Positions 19,464 to 30,662 are shown, counted from the stretch's first letter. The stretch: DNA of 64,000 bases from Hippopus hippopus (GCA_946811185.2 OX328105.1:33545394-33609393); one strand, 5' to 3'. Numbers and translations: made by a program. Notes: generated by a model not told the origin, from the letters alone.

Positions 19464-19665
19464 ATTCACTATGGCAAATGCAGAAATGCTACATCTGCTT
19501 TATGAAATTGAAAGTACATATGACCTTTTTGTAATAAATGCTCAAAATATTGCACTCAAATTTTTTCTTTATCATTATGGCTTCCTTGGATAGTGCCCTT
19601 GACTTACAGGTCAGTGCTGCAGAGTATCACACCAAAGAAATAAATTCTTTGCATACTGCAGTTGG

Positions 19666-19895
19666 TTCAACCCTTTACCACACAATCCTGACCTTTCATG
19701 ACCCTCTGGAAGAAGCCTTTTGAAAACATTGTGGGAAAAGAAGAAAATGCTGGTAACCAGCATGTTCTCCTTTTCCCACTTTGTTTCCTACCCTTTCAAA
19801 GACAATTTCATCATTTGCACCACATTTACTTTGTTGTCTGCAAATGCTTTCAATTTGTACAAGTCTAGAATTTTGTTGTTCGGTAAAGAATTTAA
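19666..19895 (+). mobile_element. Full-length family T MITE, Ta variant
   Basis: The left TTAA has become TTCAA and the right end is AAGAATTTAA. The core is nearly intact. Confidence 0.88.
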
Positions 19896-20110
19896 ACTGA
19901 TATTTAACTAAGAGAGGAAGAGGAGGTAACAATGGATTAACAGTCTTTTTTGTGCTAGATATTGTCAATTATCAGACCACTGTTGCAGGGGAGTAAACAA
20001 ACATATGCTTTTTGGCATGCTCTCTGCCACTCAAACTCCTCCTGGGCTGGCATCTTACATGTTTAGCCTATTGTTTAATCCTGTTCCTGACAATCCAGTT
20101 ATAAAAATTC

Positions 20111-20382
20111 TACAAACAAGAGCAACCCATTTGCTCTGCTACAGTTGCTTTCAGTGAAAATTCTAGAATGAAAAGGGAACATAACCATGTCAAAATTCTT
20201 TTGATGGTTATCTTCCCCTTTTGACAGGTAACACCTTATCCAAGTTTAAAGTAAAATATTTAAGTAATCAGAAATACTATAAAATGCTAGAATTTTTGCA
20301 CCACAACAATGCAGACGACACAGATGATGCCAGGGCTATGATAATACCTCAACATTTTCTTCTAAAACAGCCAAGCTAAAAA
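20111..20382 (-). mobile_element. Family H-like element, copy 1 of 3
   Basis: On the minus strand it starts TTTTAGCTTGGCTGTTTTAG and ends with hairpin AGAGCAA/TTGCTCT followed by TTG|T. It matches 25450-25755 and 34440-34745. Confidence 0.55.
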
Positions 20383-20387
20383 GTGAA

Positions 20388-20562
20388 GCTTATGATAACA
20401 TTGTTGGATTAGAAGCAAATTCTTACTAGTAACCTGTATATTCTTCTTTTCCCACAGTTTTCTTCCCTTTCACAAATTCCATCAACTCAACGACATGTGA
20501 TTTTTGTTGCCTGCAAATCCTTTCAATTTGAAAGAGCTCAAAATGTTGTCTTCAGGTAAAAC
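20388..20562 (+). mobile_element. Degenerate family T copy, left end lost
   Basis: A worn core CTTACTAGTAACCTG and arm B TTGCCTGCAAATCCTTTCAA. It directly abuts the preceding element. Confidence 0.55.
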
Positions 20563-20574
20563 AGTAAATCTACA

Positions 20575-20692
20575 CAATCCAAGACTCTGAGGTTTTAAAA
20601 ACACTGTGGGAAAATATGCAAATGCTGATGATCAGCATTTTCTCCTTTTCCACACTGTTTTTTTTCCCCTTTCAAAGAAACAGTGTCATAAA
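20575..20692 (+). mobile_element. Family T core with partial arms
   Basis: The core AAATGCTGATGATCAGCATTTTC is a matched variant of the palindrome. Both termini are missing. Confidence 0.6.
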
Positions 20693-20878
20693 TTAACCTT
20701 TTACCTAGCATTCCAGAGTTTTAACAATCCAAGACAGAAAGCTTTTAAAAACATTGATGGTAAAGGAGAAAATGCTTCCAAAACAAATTTCAATGTTTGA
20801 GCCACATTTATTTTGTCATCTGCATGTGCTTTCAATTCGGATGAGTCTAAAGGAAATGCTGTTGTGTTGTAAAAAAAT
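20693..20878 (+). mobile_element. Family T copy lacking right half of core
   Basis: TTAACCTTTTACCTAGCATT start. The core stops after GGAGAAAATGCT, and arm B follows directly. Confidence 0.7.
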
Positions 20879-20880
20879 AA

Positions 20881-20952
20881 GCCACAATTTCTTTGTCGCC
20901 TGCAAATGCTTTCAAATTGGACAAGTCTAAAGTATGTCTTCTGAAAACAGTT
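20881..20952 (+). mobile_element. Family T arm B fragment
   Basis: TTGTCGCCTGCAAATGCTTT, then GGACAAGTCTAAAG. Confidence 0.5.
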
Positions 20953-21175
20953 TACCCTTTACAGAACATTTTTAACGAGTCCAACTTGAAAGCAACAGCA
21001 GAAGACAATTCAAATATGGCTCCAATTACGTCAAACTTGTCTCGAAAAAGTAGAAAACGTTGGAAAAAGGAGAAAATGCTGGTTACCAGCATTCTCTCTT
21101 TTTCCAACAATGCTTTCCAAAAAAGCTTTCTTTCTCTAAGTCATTAAAACTCAGGATGGTGCTGTGAGGGGTTAA
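20950..21175 (-). mobile_element. Family T MITE, Ta variant
   Basis: Left end TTTACCCTTTACAGAAC, core intact at its centre, right end GAGGGGTTAA. Confidence 0.8.
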
Positions 21176-21553
21176 AAGATTTAGACAAAGAAACATGCCT
21201 ATCTATACCTATCTGTGCTGCATAATGTAACATACCCACGAATGCCTATTACCTCATTACATCATATATGCTACTTTTCCTCCTACAGGACAAAACCTGC
21301 CAAACAAACTTAAACAGGAAATTCTAGAATTTGCATTGAAACAAATTTTTGGAACCATTCTGGCAAAAGGATGTTTATTCTAGAGTACTAGCCTATTTAT
21401 CACAACATTTAATATGCTAAATGTGCTAAACAAATACATGTCTTCTCAGTCCAACAAAACCTTTTCTTGAGAGGATAAAATAATCCTACTGAGCCACTTA
21501 AACACCTGTGTTTTGCAAAAAGTAAATTTTATCCTTTCAACTGCTAACCTTTG
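21176..21553. other. Non-coding stretch, nothing recognised
   Basis: No exon or assigned repeat. Confidence 0.35.
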
Positions 21554-21769
21554 TTAACTCTGTACCAAATGACAGTTTTAGACTGGTCCAGATTAAAAGT
21601 GTTAGACTGGCAAAAAATTAAATTATAAAATTTGTATTAGAAAGGGTAGAAAAAATTGTGGAAAAAGAAGTAAATGCTGGTTACCAGCATTTACTTCTTT
21701 CTCCCCAATGTTCTCAAAAGCCATCTTTCTGGGTGTCCTTAAACCATTGGGTTGTGTGGTAAAGGGTTT
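21554..21769 (-). mobile_element. Family T MITE copy
   Basis: The core variant AGTAAATGCTGGTTACCAGCATTTACT changes identically on both sides. It ends GTGTGGTAAAGGGTTT. Confidence 0.82.
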
Positions 21770-21902
21770 GAGGTTTATTTTTCTTTTCTACACAAAAAAA
21801 TAACATCAATAACTATACAACCTTGCAAAAACTCAATGGAGATTTTCTTTTTAATACTTATACATACATTCTTTTCATTTGCCATAGTTTTACAGGAACC
21901 AA

Positions 21903-21943
21903 CTGTAGCTTAGCATTACTGACTGTAGCTTAGCATTACTGAA
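21903..21943 (+). repeat. Direct tandem duplication of about 20 bp
   Basis: CTGTAGCTTAGCATTACTGA occurs twice in a row. Confidence 0.85.
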
Positions 21944-22034
21944 GATGACTTCCAGAAATTCCTCACTAAAAGTAGTTGTTGTTTTTTTCCACAAAGTTTT
22001 GAGCTACTCAACTGATAACCTATGCAGGGCAAAA

Positions 22035-22085
22035 ATGGGATCCAAAAGGATTACTCAATGGGATCCAGAAGGATTACTCAATGGG
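22035..22085 (+). repeat. Direct tandem duplication of about 23 bp
   Basis: GGGATCCAAAAGGATTACTC and GGGATCCAGAAGGATTACTC stand side by side, each followed by AAT. Confidence 0.85.
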
Positions 22086-22282
22086 AATTCAACTTTGTTC
22101 AGTGATACTGACGCCAATGGACTCAATAAAATCTTAGGCAAATGGAAACACTGTGTGGCTTATGAAAATTTTTTGTTTGAAAACAAATTGGTGAAAAAAA
22201 AAAGGTCACTACAATTTTCTTCTTTTCACACAACGTTTACAATTCTTTTCTTGACAAAGCCCATCACAAAAGCCATATCTAG

Positions 22283-22712
22283 TTAATCCTGAACTTAAAC
22301 AACCCCTTGTAGAAGTCTTTTGAAAACATTGTAGGAAAAGGAGCGAATGCTAATAAACAGCATTTCTTTTTTCTCACCGTGTTTTTGACTCTTTCAGAGG
22401 CAAATCCTATGTACAGAGGCCTCACAAAAAAATATCTGCGTTTAGGGTTTCCATCCAAGATGCTGCATGTAGGTAGGGTAGGTAGGGATTTTTTTTTTCC
22501 ATAAACTTTTTACATGAACCATGTACTGAAATCATACCCGACAATTTTTTTTTTTCCAATTGTAGTATAAAAAGTTTAGGGTCAGCAGCATTTTCTAGGT
22601 AGGGTAGGGAAACCCTAAACACAGGTATTTTTTTTTTTAGGCCTGAGCCATAATCAATCTGTTGTCTGCAAATGCTTTTAATTTGGACCAGTCCATTTTT
22701 TTTTTTCATTTG
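22283..22712 (+). mobile_element. Family T copy split by a nested element
   Basis: Arm A and a worn core (22283-22416) and arm B (22645-22712: GAGCCATAATCAAT, then TGCAAATGCTTTTAATTTGG) are separated by a 228 bp inverted-repeat element. Confidence 0.75.
22417..22644. mobile_element. Nested TIR element starting AGGCCT
   Basis: The ends AGGCCTCAC..TCTGCGTTTAGGGTTTCC and, inverted, GGAAACCCTAAACACAGG..AGGCCT match over about 35 bp. It is inserted in a family T copy. Any target duplication is at most two bases. Confidence 0.65.
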
Positions 22713-23020
22713 GTAAAGTGTTCAGAATAGACTGTTCGCCACTGCCAAATGTAGCCCCTCCCTCCCCTTCCCCACATTCATAATCCAGCACAAATCTATC
22801 TTTTCAGTACTTTCAGACCTTTGATTTTCATTTTTGAAAGGACTTCAAAAATTTGCTTTACTGGATGGTGGGTGAACTGCAACATGCTTACATCTGTTTA
22901 ATGTCAACCTATCAGCATCCAGCGTTCTAAATCAAATGGTGTGTTACAAACAGACTGTATGTCTATAGAAATGGGAGCCATGTGGCAATATACTTTCACA
23001 AAACACTAAAATCACATATC

Positions 23021-23238
23021 TAATCCCTTTACCGCACAATTCCATGCTTTAACAACCCTGAGAAAGGAAGCTTTTGAAAACATTGTGGGAAAAGGAGAAA
23101 GTGCTGGTAACCAGCATTTTCTCCTTTTTCCCACATTGTTTTCTAACCTTTCATTGGCACAAACATATTTATTTTGTCCTCTGCAATTACTTTGAATTTA
23201 GACAAGCTTAACTTTTTGCAATGTGTAACAGATCTAAC
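23021..23238 (+). mobile_element. Family T MITE copy
   Basis: TAATCCCTTTACCGCACAAT start, core near perfect, arm B worn (CTCTGCAATTACTTTGAATT). Confidence 0.8.
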
Positions 23239-23239
23239 C

Positions 23240-23410
23240 CTTGTAGCCCCAAATAAATCTTAAGACATTTTTATCCAGGATATAAGAGCCAAGTAATTGC
23301 AATTTGAGGGTTCCTCTTGCCCAGAATGTCTCAGCACGACTGAAAGTATACATCACAGATCAGATATCATGTTTTGTTTAGACTGATCTTAATCTAAACT
23401 GTTGGCAGTA
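23240..23410. repeat. Family P palindromic repeat
   Basis: CACAGATCAGATATCATG and TTTAGACTGATCTTAATC form a worn inverted pair. Upstream, TTGCCCAGAATGTCTCAGCA matches other copies. Confidence 0.5.
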
Positions 23411-23435
23411 GCAACAACATTTGTGAAAGGGGCAT

Positions 23436-23664
23436 TTAACTCTTTACCAGATGACAAAATTTTAGCCTTGTCCAAATTGAAAGCATTTGCAGAAGACAAT
23501 TTCATTGTGGCTTTAAAGGTGCAGTTTTTCTTTGATAGGGTAGAAAACATTGTGGAAAAAGGAGAAAATGCTGGTTACCAGCATTTTCTCCTTTTCCTAC
23601 AATGTTTTCAAAAGGTTTCTTCCTCAGGGTCGTTAAAAGTCGGGACTGTGTGGTAATGGGTTAA
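23436..23664 (-). mobile_element. Full-length family T MITE
   Basis: 229 bp with both TTAA. The core has two mismatches, and the right end is GGTAATGGGTTAA. Confidence 0.92.
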
Positions 23665-23669
23665 AGCTT

Positions 23670-23893
23670 TAACTTTTCCACATTGATAAATTTTTGTCCA
23701 TACTTAAAACATTTTACAGAGAAAAACTGAATGTGTCCAAATTATAGGCTTTATCTTGGAAAAATGGCTTTGTCTTTGGTTGAAAATATTGTTGATAAAG
23801 AGAAAGTGCTGTTTACTAGTAATTTCTCCTTTCTCATAATGTTTTCAAATGGCTGGCTAGGGATCATTCAAAGGTTAGGGAGTGTGTGGTCAA
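23670..23893 (-). mobile_element. Degenerate family T copy
   Basis: Arm order and GTTGAAAATATTGTTGATAA..CTCATAATGTTTTCAAAT are kept. The core reads AAAGTGCTGTTTACTAGTAATTT. Confidence 0.55.
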
Positions 23894-23899
23894 AACATC

Positions 23900-23970
23900 T
23901 CACAAAATGAACAAAGTCAGTCCAAGATCACACTGCATACCATTTGTTGTCTTATCTTAGCACACACTAT
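23900..23970. repeat. Short family P remnant
   Basis: AGTCCAAGATCACACTGCAT, then TTGTTGTCTTATCTTAGCAC. Confidence 0.35.
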
Positions 23971-24149
23971 GAATAACAATAAAGACAACAACTCAATCTC
24001 CTTGAGCCCTTGAAGGATATATAGAGCCATGCTCTGGCAAAAGTGGACTAAATGGATCTCCATGATGCCTGATACCAAGCAAGTCATCACATGATCATGG
24101 ATCCATAAAATCCATTTTGTCTAATAACCAGCCCACTCCTGAGGTAAAC

Positions 24150-24300
24150 TGATCCTTGCACAAGCAGAAAATTGACCAACAGCAGAAGATTGTGGCCCAG
24201 GTCAGCCTGCGTCGACTGCACAGGCTGACCTTGGTCGAATTACTTTTGCACATGCACTGAAGCCCCCTTTTCACAGAGCAGGGCTCATAAATAAAGTATT
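24150..24300. repeat. Interspersed palindromic repeat
   Basis: GTCAGCCTG..CAGGCTGAC forms a hairpin, followed by TTTTGCACATGCACTGAAGC and CCTTTTCACAGAGCAGGGCT. I associate this class with bivalve genomes, but I cannot check it here. Confidence 0.45.
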
Positions 24301-24318
24301 TCAAAAGCAAATACTCTC

Positions 24319-24545
24319 TTAACTCTTTACCAAACGACAGAATTCTAGACTGGTCCAAATTGAAAGCATTTGCAGATGACAAAATAAATGTGACTGAAAA
24401 ATTGAAATTTGGTTTGGGAAGGGTAGAAAACTTTGAGAGAAAAGGAGAAAATGCTGGTTACCAGCATTTTCTCCTTTTCCCACAATGTTTTCAAAATGTT
24501 TCTTTCTCAGGGTTGTCAAAAGTCAGGACTGTGTGGTGAGGAGTT
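24319..24545 (-). mobile_element. Full-length family T MITE, Tb variant
   Basis: Left TTAACTCTTTACCAAACGAC, core near perfect. The right end GTGTGGTGAGGAGTT runs straight into another copy. Confidence 0.88.
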
Positions 24546-24706
24546 GGGGAAGGAGAAAATGCTGGTAACCATCATTTTCTCCTTTCCCCACAATGTTTTG
24601 TACCATTCCCAAAAAGATTTTCAATTTTTAGTCACGTTTATTTTGTCGTCTGCAAATGCTTTGAATTTGGACTAGTCTGAAATTTTGTCGTTTGGTAAAG
24701 AGTTAA
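24545..24706 (+). mobile_element. Family T copy lacking arm A
   Basis: It begins at the core (GGGGAAGGAGAAAATGC), then Tb arm B and GGTAAAGAGTTAA. With its neighbour it forms a tail-to-core compound. Confidence 0.8.
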
Positions 24707-24830
24707 TTAAAAGTTTTCAAACACTGAGTCATTCTTTCATTCTTTACAAGCTTATAACATTGTGTTACCCCTTACAATACTAAAATCAACATTAGCTGTT
24801 TCTGCTAACAGTTAAGATCAAGACCAGATA

Positions 24831-24905
24831 GCCCTTTCCCACAATGTTTTCAAAGGCCGTTTTCCTGAAGGTTGTTAAAACACAGGATTATTTTGTAAAG
24901 GTTAA
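24831..24905 (-). mobile_element. Family T fragment, arm A
   Basis: CCCTTTCCCACAATGTTTTC to TTTGTAAAGGTTAA. Confidence 0.6.
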
Positions 24906-25124
24906 ATTTGGATAGATTTACCTGTCACCTGAAGTTTATTTAAAAACTTGTCAATCAAAAAGTTTTAAAAGGTACCCTTCCTAAATTCATTTACCCTTTC
25001 TCTAAATAACCCATTTGTGTTTTTGTTTTACACCTGTTTTCCTACGTATGTCAAGCATGTTTTTGCAAACATTGAGGCAAATGCAAAAATCACATTATAC
25101 CAAAGAAATCATATAATGATACAA

Positions 25125-25335
25125 TGGTAAAGGATTCATTCCTCTCTCACAACTGATCATGATGTTTTGACAATGGTTATGTAGGAAAGCAGCCAATGGC
25201 TTTGGAAGAATATTGTGCCAATAACTGGTAATGGAAACTCGAGGAATGCATGGATTTATGCACTGGCCACTGCGATATAGCTTGAATAATGTTGAAAATG
25301 GCATTAAACACCATACAAGCAAGCAAAATAAATAA
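25125..25335 (+). mobile_element. Family S SINE copy, head missing
   Basis: AATCATGATGTTTTGACAATGG..GCAGCCAATGGCTTTGGAAG..TTGAATAATGTTGAAAATGG, then CACCATACAAGCAAGC, reads as the complement of 35513-35815. Confidence 0.6.
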
Positions 25336-25449
25336 AGTACTGTATACAAAACTACTTTGACTCTGTTATGAAAGAATGTCCAATTTCAAAGCAATACAAT
25401 CTAATACAGGTGATAGATAGGCAAAACATTTACAGGAAAGAAACACAAG

Positions 25450-25755
25450 AACCGCATGCCGGTGCTACCGCATGGCTGTAGCTGCTTGATTTTCATTGAA
25501 ATACAAAATGTCACAGTTTTTAAAATTCCAAGTTGAAAAGGGGCATAACTGTGTCAAATATGGTTTGATGGTTACCTGCCCTTGTTGTATGGGTTCCCTG
25601 TTTGATAGTTAACAACTAGTCTGAGTTTGAAGTAAATATCTACTGTAGTAACAGATAGAATAAACAATGTTGAAGTTTTTGCACAACGATGCAGACACAG
25701 ACAGGGCTAGGACACTACCTCAATGTTTTTTTTTGAAAACAGCCAGGCTAAAAAC
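25450..25755 (-). mobile_element. Family H-like element, copy 2 of 3
   Basis: AAAGGGGCATAACTGTGTCA, GATGGTTACCTGCCCTTGTT and AAACAGCCAGGCTAAAA match the copies at 20111 and 34440. Confidence 0.55.
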
Positions 25756-26625
25756 CTTTCTTGAACACAATTAGATAAAGGAGCAACACCTTTTATGCAG
25801 TTTAATCTTTATCTACACTGTTTCATATGAGAAACTACAATTGTTGTTTATGGGTAATATTTCAGCTCTCAGGGGGCAAGGGTACAGATCACCCACAATA
25901 CAACAGTTACACCACACAGCCACATACAAGCCTGTCACCTGAGTCAAGTTCAATGAACATTTTAAATTACTGATGTGCGTGCCTAAGTTGCTTCGCTAAC
26001 TTTTTGGCATGTTTTGAAAACTCCAGCCATGTCTTATCTGAGCTTAATTTTTCACTGTAAACCCTTTCGACAGGTCAGGTTAATCTAACTTTTCACCAAA
26101 TGATAGAAAATTTAACTCTAGACTCCTCTACCATTAGTGGCCATACATATTTCATCAAAGACAAGACTCTCCATTGATTTACATGCATTTTCAACTTTAC
26201 TTCTTTATTTATTATGGCTTAAAAACTGAAGCTTAAGTATGAGAATAAGATAAAAATAAAGCTAAATTAATTTTACAATGAAATATATATATGTATTTTC
26301 TGACTTGATACAATGTAATAGTAGATAAATGCAGCTGTCTAAGAAGTGATCATTATTTTCAAAAAATGTTTTTATATTGATGTCAGTGGCAATGTCCCAA
26401 AAATTTAGCGCAAAAAAAATAACACCACTATGTTTTAGCGAGCTACAACTTTGATGTTAAGCTACAAACACGAATAACATAATAATGTGAACAGCCACAG
26501 TAACATCTCTTTCTGAGTACAGTTTTCCTTATGATAGCATGATCAGAAGTAACATAATTTTTTCGCAAATTAAAAAATACATGTAAGTCAATGGAAAATC
26601 GGAATTTGATGAAATATTCATGGCC
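25756..26625. other. Non-coding stretch, nothing recognised
   Basis: AT-rich, with a short (AT)n run near 26285. No exon was found. Confidence 0.35.
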
Positions 26626-26629
26626 ACTC

Positions 26630-26842
26630 AATGTACATTGAAAGCAATTGCAGACAGAAAATTATTGGTGGCTCAAATGTTGGGATTTCAATCTAGCATA
26701 ATTAAATAAAAGCAAAAGTTATGGGAAAAAGAAAAACAATGTTGAAAATGCTGGTTACCAGCATATTCTCTTTTTTGCACAGTTATCAAAAGCCTTCTTT
26801 CTCAAGGTCATTACAACATAGGATCATGTGCAGGAAAGGGTT
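26630..26842 (-). mobile_element. Family T copy, left end worn
   Basis: GTGGCTCAAATGTTGGGATT (Ta), core TGCTGGTTACCAGCA, right end AGGAAAGGGTTA. Confidence 0.65.
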
Positions 26843-26917
26843 ATTTCGCAGAAAAAAAAACAGCTTTGAAATTGCAGTATCAGCATCTCTGGAACAGAAC
26901 GAGAATTTTTGATTTCA

Positions 26918-27150
26918 TTAAACCTTTACCATACAATCCTGAATTCAAATAACCCCGTTTTAAGACAGCTTTTGAAAACATTATGGGAAAAGGAGAAAAT
27001 GCTGGTAACCAGCATTTTCTCTTTTTCCCACAATGTTTTCTAGCCTATTGAAGTTAAATCTCAACATTAGAGCCACCTTCAATTCGTCCTCTGCAAAATA
27101 ATGCTTTCAACTTGGAGAAATCTAAAATTTTGTTGGTTGAAAAAGGTAAT
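26918..27150 (+). mobile_element. Family T MITE, Ta variant
   Basis: TTAAACCTTTACCATACAAT start, perfect inner core, arm B with a small insertion (GCAAAATAATGCTTTC). The right TTAA is lost. Confidence 0.82.
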
Positions 27151-27269
27151 TTAGTACTACATGGGTTCAGTGTTGACTAGATACAGTTTCTAAGTTCAAC
27201 CACAAAGTTCAACCACAAAACAGCCATGTCAGTAAAATATATATTTCCACTCAAAAATCAAGAACCTAA

Positions 27270-27412
27270 ATATTGCATTCCAAGGGCCTATTTTGCCCAG
27301 ATCATCTCACATAATGTAACATTAGAGTGAACAGTGCAGATCCAAGATCAGAAAGCACATTTGTTGTAATCTGATCTTGATTTACTCTGTAAATAATCCA
27401 TTGTTTACCTTA
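27270..27412. repeat. Family P palindromic repeat
   Basis: AAGATCAGAAAGCACA and TGTAATCTGATCTTGATT pair, preceded by TTTTGCCCAGATCATCTCAC. Confidence 0.5.
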
Positions 27413-27424
27413 GCAGGCAAAAGT

Positions 27425-27640
27425 TTAACCCTTCATAGATTCTATTGCCCTGTTTTAACGACTGAAGAAAAAGACTTTTTTGTGGGAAGAAAGGAGAAAT
27501 TGCTGCTTTTCTGCATTTTCTGCTCTTTTCACTATTTTTTTTACTTTTTCTACTGGACAAATCTACTCATTTGAGCCACATTTGTCATCTGCAAACACTT
27601 ATAGAAGGCTAAAAAAATTTGTGCTCAAAATAACTGAAGC
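27425..27640 (+). mobile_element. Degenerate family T copy
   Basis: TTAACCCTTCATAGATTCTA start, GGAGAAATTGCTG core remnant, GAGCCACATTTGTCATCTGC. Confidence 0.55.
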
Positions 27641-27752
27641 GTAAAATCTGAAAAGGGGGTCAAAAAAGTTTTCCTTATAATGTACAAAATGACAAATGGT
27701 TGACCACAATTTCATTCAGTGACTCACGAAAACCATTAATCTTGGCACACCT

Positions 27753-27957
27753 TTAACCATTTACCAACCAATCCTGTGTTTTAACAACCCTGTGGAAAAG
27801 GACTTTTGAAAACATTGTGGGAAAAGGAGAAAATGCTTGTAACCAGCATTTCTCCCTTTCCCGTCAAGTTTTCTTTATTTTCAGCATGAGCTGCATTTGA
27901 TTTGTCGTCTGCAAATACTTTCAAATTGGACAAGCCTACAATTTTGTCGTCTGTTAA
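27753..27957 (+). mobile_element. Family T copy with 3' deletion
   Basis: TTAACCATTTACCAACCAAT to TTGTCGTCTGTTAA. The last TIR is shortened. Confidence 0.75.
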
Positions 27958-28540
27958 CCTGTTTAGGGAAAAGTATGTCCTTTTACACCCGGGCAGTCTG
28001 GTTTTGGAGACCATTGTGGGGAAAGGAGTAATTACTTGTTTGAAAAAAATGCTGCACAGGAAAAGCCAAAAGGCCTTTCATTACTTCCCTCCCAGCAATG
28101 ATTTCATCTTTTGTGAAGTGTGTCCAGATCATTTAAAAATATCCAGATTTCTCTTCTCTATTAATCTTCTGAACATTTAGGACAAAAACTGCCACTCAGA
28201 TTTCTTATATTTACATTGTATGAAAATACCATCATAACCAAGTTCACTTCACATGTAAATGGGGTTGGAAATTCAACAATGCTCAATCAAATCATTATTG
28301 ATCTTTACTCCTGCCAAATTTCATTCGACACCATGTTCAACACGGAGCCATCCTATGCTGTAACTGTACTCATTAAATTCGTAACAACCCTTCAAATAAT
28401 GAGTACCTGTTCAATGAAAACAATGTCGCAGCAATTTTTCGCCTCACTGATCTGTCAAGTTCGTATAGTACATAGGCTGTAACAGGCATGAAATCCACAT
28501 TCCTTCACGCAGACATATTTCTGGTCACCACAGCAGGGGC

Positions 28541-28612
28541 CTATAGAAAACAGTGATAAATGGATAATTGTTTCAAAGGAGCAATTTATCCATTTACCAC
28601 AATGTTTTCCTT
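28541..28612. mobile_element. Family T core remnant
   Basis: AGAAAACAGTGATAAATGG and CCATTTACCACAATGTTTTC are the core's outer arms. The inner part reads GATAATTGTTTC..AAGGAGCAATTTATC. Confidence 0.45.
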
Positions 28613-28614
28613 AA

Positions 28615-29034
28615 CTGTCTGTATCTATTTCCAGTTACATTCCTGATATATTTTGTTATTATCTTCTTCTTTTTGCTTAAAAAAATATAAATTCAATAAG
28701 AAGGACCGGGTACATCTACCAATCGAATCAAACAAAGCCCTCCCCGTCAGGATTGGGTGACTTATCAGATTTCCAACCCCCTCATGTCAACAAAATATTG
28801 GGCATAGATATTTTATAGCCATAGATAAATGTGCCCAGATTTAATCTGTTCTTGAACCGTGACTCATGGGATTTTAAGTAATTTTCTTAATCCAAAGAAA
28901 ATAGATTTTACATTAAGTTGACTGAAGCAATTCACCTTTCGTTAAACATGTTGTTGCTTTTGACTGTTATTCGGATCAATATACTTGAGTGTTATGAACA
29001 TTATTGCTCCTTTTTCCCCAAAATATATCATTAT
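28615..29034. other. Non-coding stretch, nothing recognised
   Basis: No exon or repeat was assigned. Confidence 0.35.
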
Positions 29035-29238
29035 TCAACACTTTACCATACAATCCAGAGTTTTAAGGACCCTGAAGACGAAGGCTTTTAAGTACATGTA
29101 GATGACTTTTGGACATTTTGTGGGATAACTAATAGATGAGTCTATAAAGACTCCTAATTATGACCGTATTTAGAATTTGTTGCCTGCAGATGTAATAAAC
29201 TTGGAAAAGTCTAAATTTGTCATTTGTAAAGTATTTAA
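29035..29238 (+). mobile_element. Degenerate family T copy, core lost
   Basis: CACTTTACCATACAATCCAG start and TTGCCTGCAGATGTAATAAA arm B. The centre is replaced. Confidence 0.55.
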
Positions 29239-29416
29239 CAGAATTAAAATATCCAATTGTTTTTCAACTTGTGACAACTACTTATACTTGCTACTCCTTT
29301 CCCCTTTCTCTTTTTTCAACAACGAAAATGGACTTTTTTTTTTTGAAAACAACAAAATCAGAATTATTTGTTTAATAGAACATGTCTTATCAGTATGAAA
29401 ACATAAACTGAATAAC

Positions 29417-29634
29417 TTAAAAAGACACAATTTTGGACTTACTGAAATTCAAAGCATTTGCACAAGACAAAAAAATGTGGCTTAAATGACAGTATTTCGT
29501 TGATAGGTAAGAGAACACTGTGGGAAAAGGAGAAAATGCTGGTTTACCGAAATCATCTTCTTTTCCAGTGACATTTTCAAATGCAATCTTCCTCACGTAC
29601 CCTTAAAACATGGGATTGTCTGGTAAGGGGTTAA
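29417..29634 (-). mobile_element. Family T copy
   Basis: TTGGACTTACTGAAATTCAA, GTGGCTTAAATGACAG (Ta), right half-core worn, GGTAAGGGGTTAA end. Confidence 0.7.
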
Positions 29635-29638
29635 ATGC

Positions 29639-29841
29639 TTAACCCTATACCACACTATCCCCAGTTTAACGACTGTATGTTAGAGAAGCCTTTTGAAAAT
29701 ATTGTGGGAAAAGCAGAAAATGCAATATTTTCTACTCTTCCCTAAACCAATTTCAATTTTTCAGTCACATATTTTTTTTGTCTTCTGCAAATGTTTTCAA
29801 TTTGGATGAGTCTAAAATTTTGTCGTTTGGTAAAGAGTTAA
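29639..29841 (+). mobile_element. Family T copy, Tb, core half deleted
   Basis: TTAACCCTATACCACACTAT to GGTAAAGAGTTAA. About 26 bp of the palindrome is missing. Confidence 0.8.
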
Positions 29842-30052
29842 GTCTGATGTTACCGTAATTTACAGGGCAGATAGTTCAGGTAATGTAGGTCTCCCATAAA
29901 TTACTTTTCCAAAATTTATAATACTCCATTGTTTTTAAGTCATGTTTATAGGGCTATAAAACAGACAATGTTTAATCCTCCAAGTTTGGAGAAAGGGGTG
30001 ATGTAAATGCTTCACATACTTTGACACAAGTTTCATTTTGTCAGCTAGAAAT

Positions 30053-30345
30053 TTTCACACACAACAAATTTTAGACTCTTCCAAATTGAGAGCATCTGTA
30101 GACAACAAAGCTGACAGTGGTACAAAATGATCTGAAGTTCTTTGACTGGGTAGAAAAGATTGTGGGAAAAGGAGAAAATGCTGGTTACCAGCATTTTCTC
30201 TTTTTCCCACAATATTTTCAAAAGGCCTCTTCTCCAGGGCTATGAAAACAAAGGATTGCATGATTTTCCCTGACTCCCTATTTCTTTGAATTTGGACCCC
30301 CAGTTAGTCCAAGCAAAACCCTGGGATTGTTCGATAAAGGGTTAA
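30053..30345 (-). mobile_element. Family T copy with 60-70 bp extra near arm A
   Basis: The core is perfect. Between GAAAACAAAGGATTG and GGGATTGTTCGATAAAGGGTTAA there is unrelated sequence. Confidence 0.72.
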
Positions 30346-30498
30346 CTCTATACCAAACAACAAACTTCTGGAATGGTCCAAAAGCACTTGTAGGCAAATA
30401 AAATGTTGCTCAAATGATAGATGTCATTTTACTAGGTTGAAAAGGATGTGGAAAAAGGAGAAAATGCTGGTTAAGAACAATTCCTCCTTTCCACTTTT
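30342..30498 (-). mobile_element. Family T copy, right side truncated
   Basis: It shares TTAA with the previous copy. TTGCTCAAATGATAGATGTC (Ta); it stops after the core. Confidence 0.65.
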
Positions 30499-30583
30499 GA
30501 CTACGGTGATATGGGAGAGCAGCCTCTCTGCACCTTACCAGATTTGTGCATGAACTTAAAAACTAACAATACAGTCCAGTTAC

Positions 30584-30662
30584 CATTATGTTATCACATG
30601 ACCATGGTTACTCAGATCCCTCTGGGATGTTTCAGTCTCTGGTGGCCCATGGGCCCCATCTG
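30584..30662 (-). pseudogene. Broken partial copy of the Gly/Met/Pro exon
   Basis: On the minus strand CAGATGGGGCC, GGCCACCAGAGA, AGGGATCTGAGTA and CATAATG|GTAACTG follow the order of the 3' half of exon 30852-30709. A one-base shift brings in TGA, so it cannot code as its parent does. It begins 46 bp downstream of the parent exon. Confidence 0.6.

Noticed and set aside
21945..22286. 113-residue plus-strand open frame
   Set aside because: It includes a local 23 bp duplication and runs into a family T copy; no domain or splice support.
28216..28482. 88-residue plus-strand open frame
   Set aside because: No recognisable domain, no splice context, AT-rich chance open frame.
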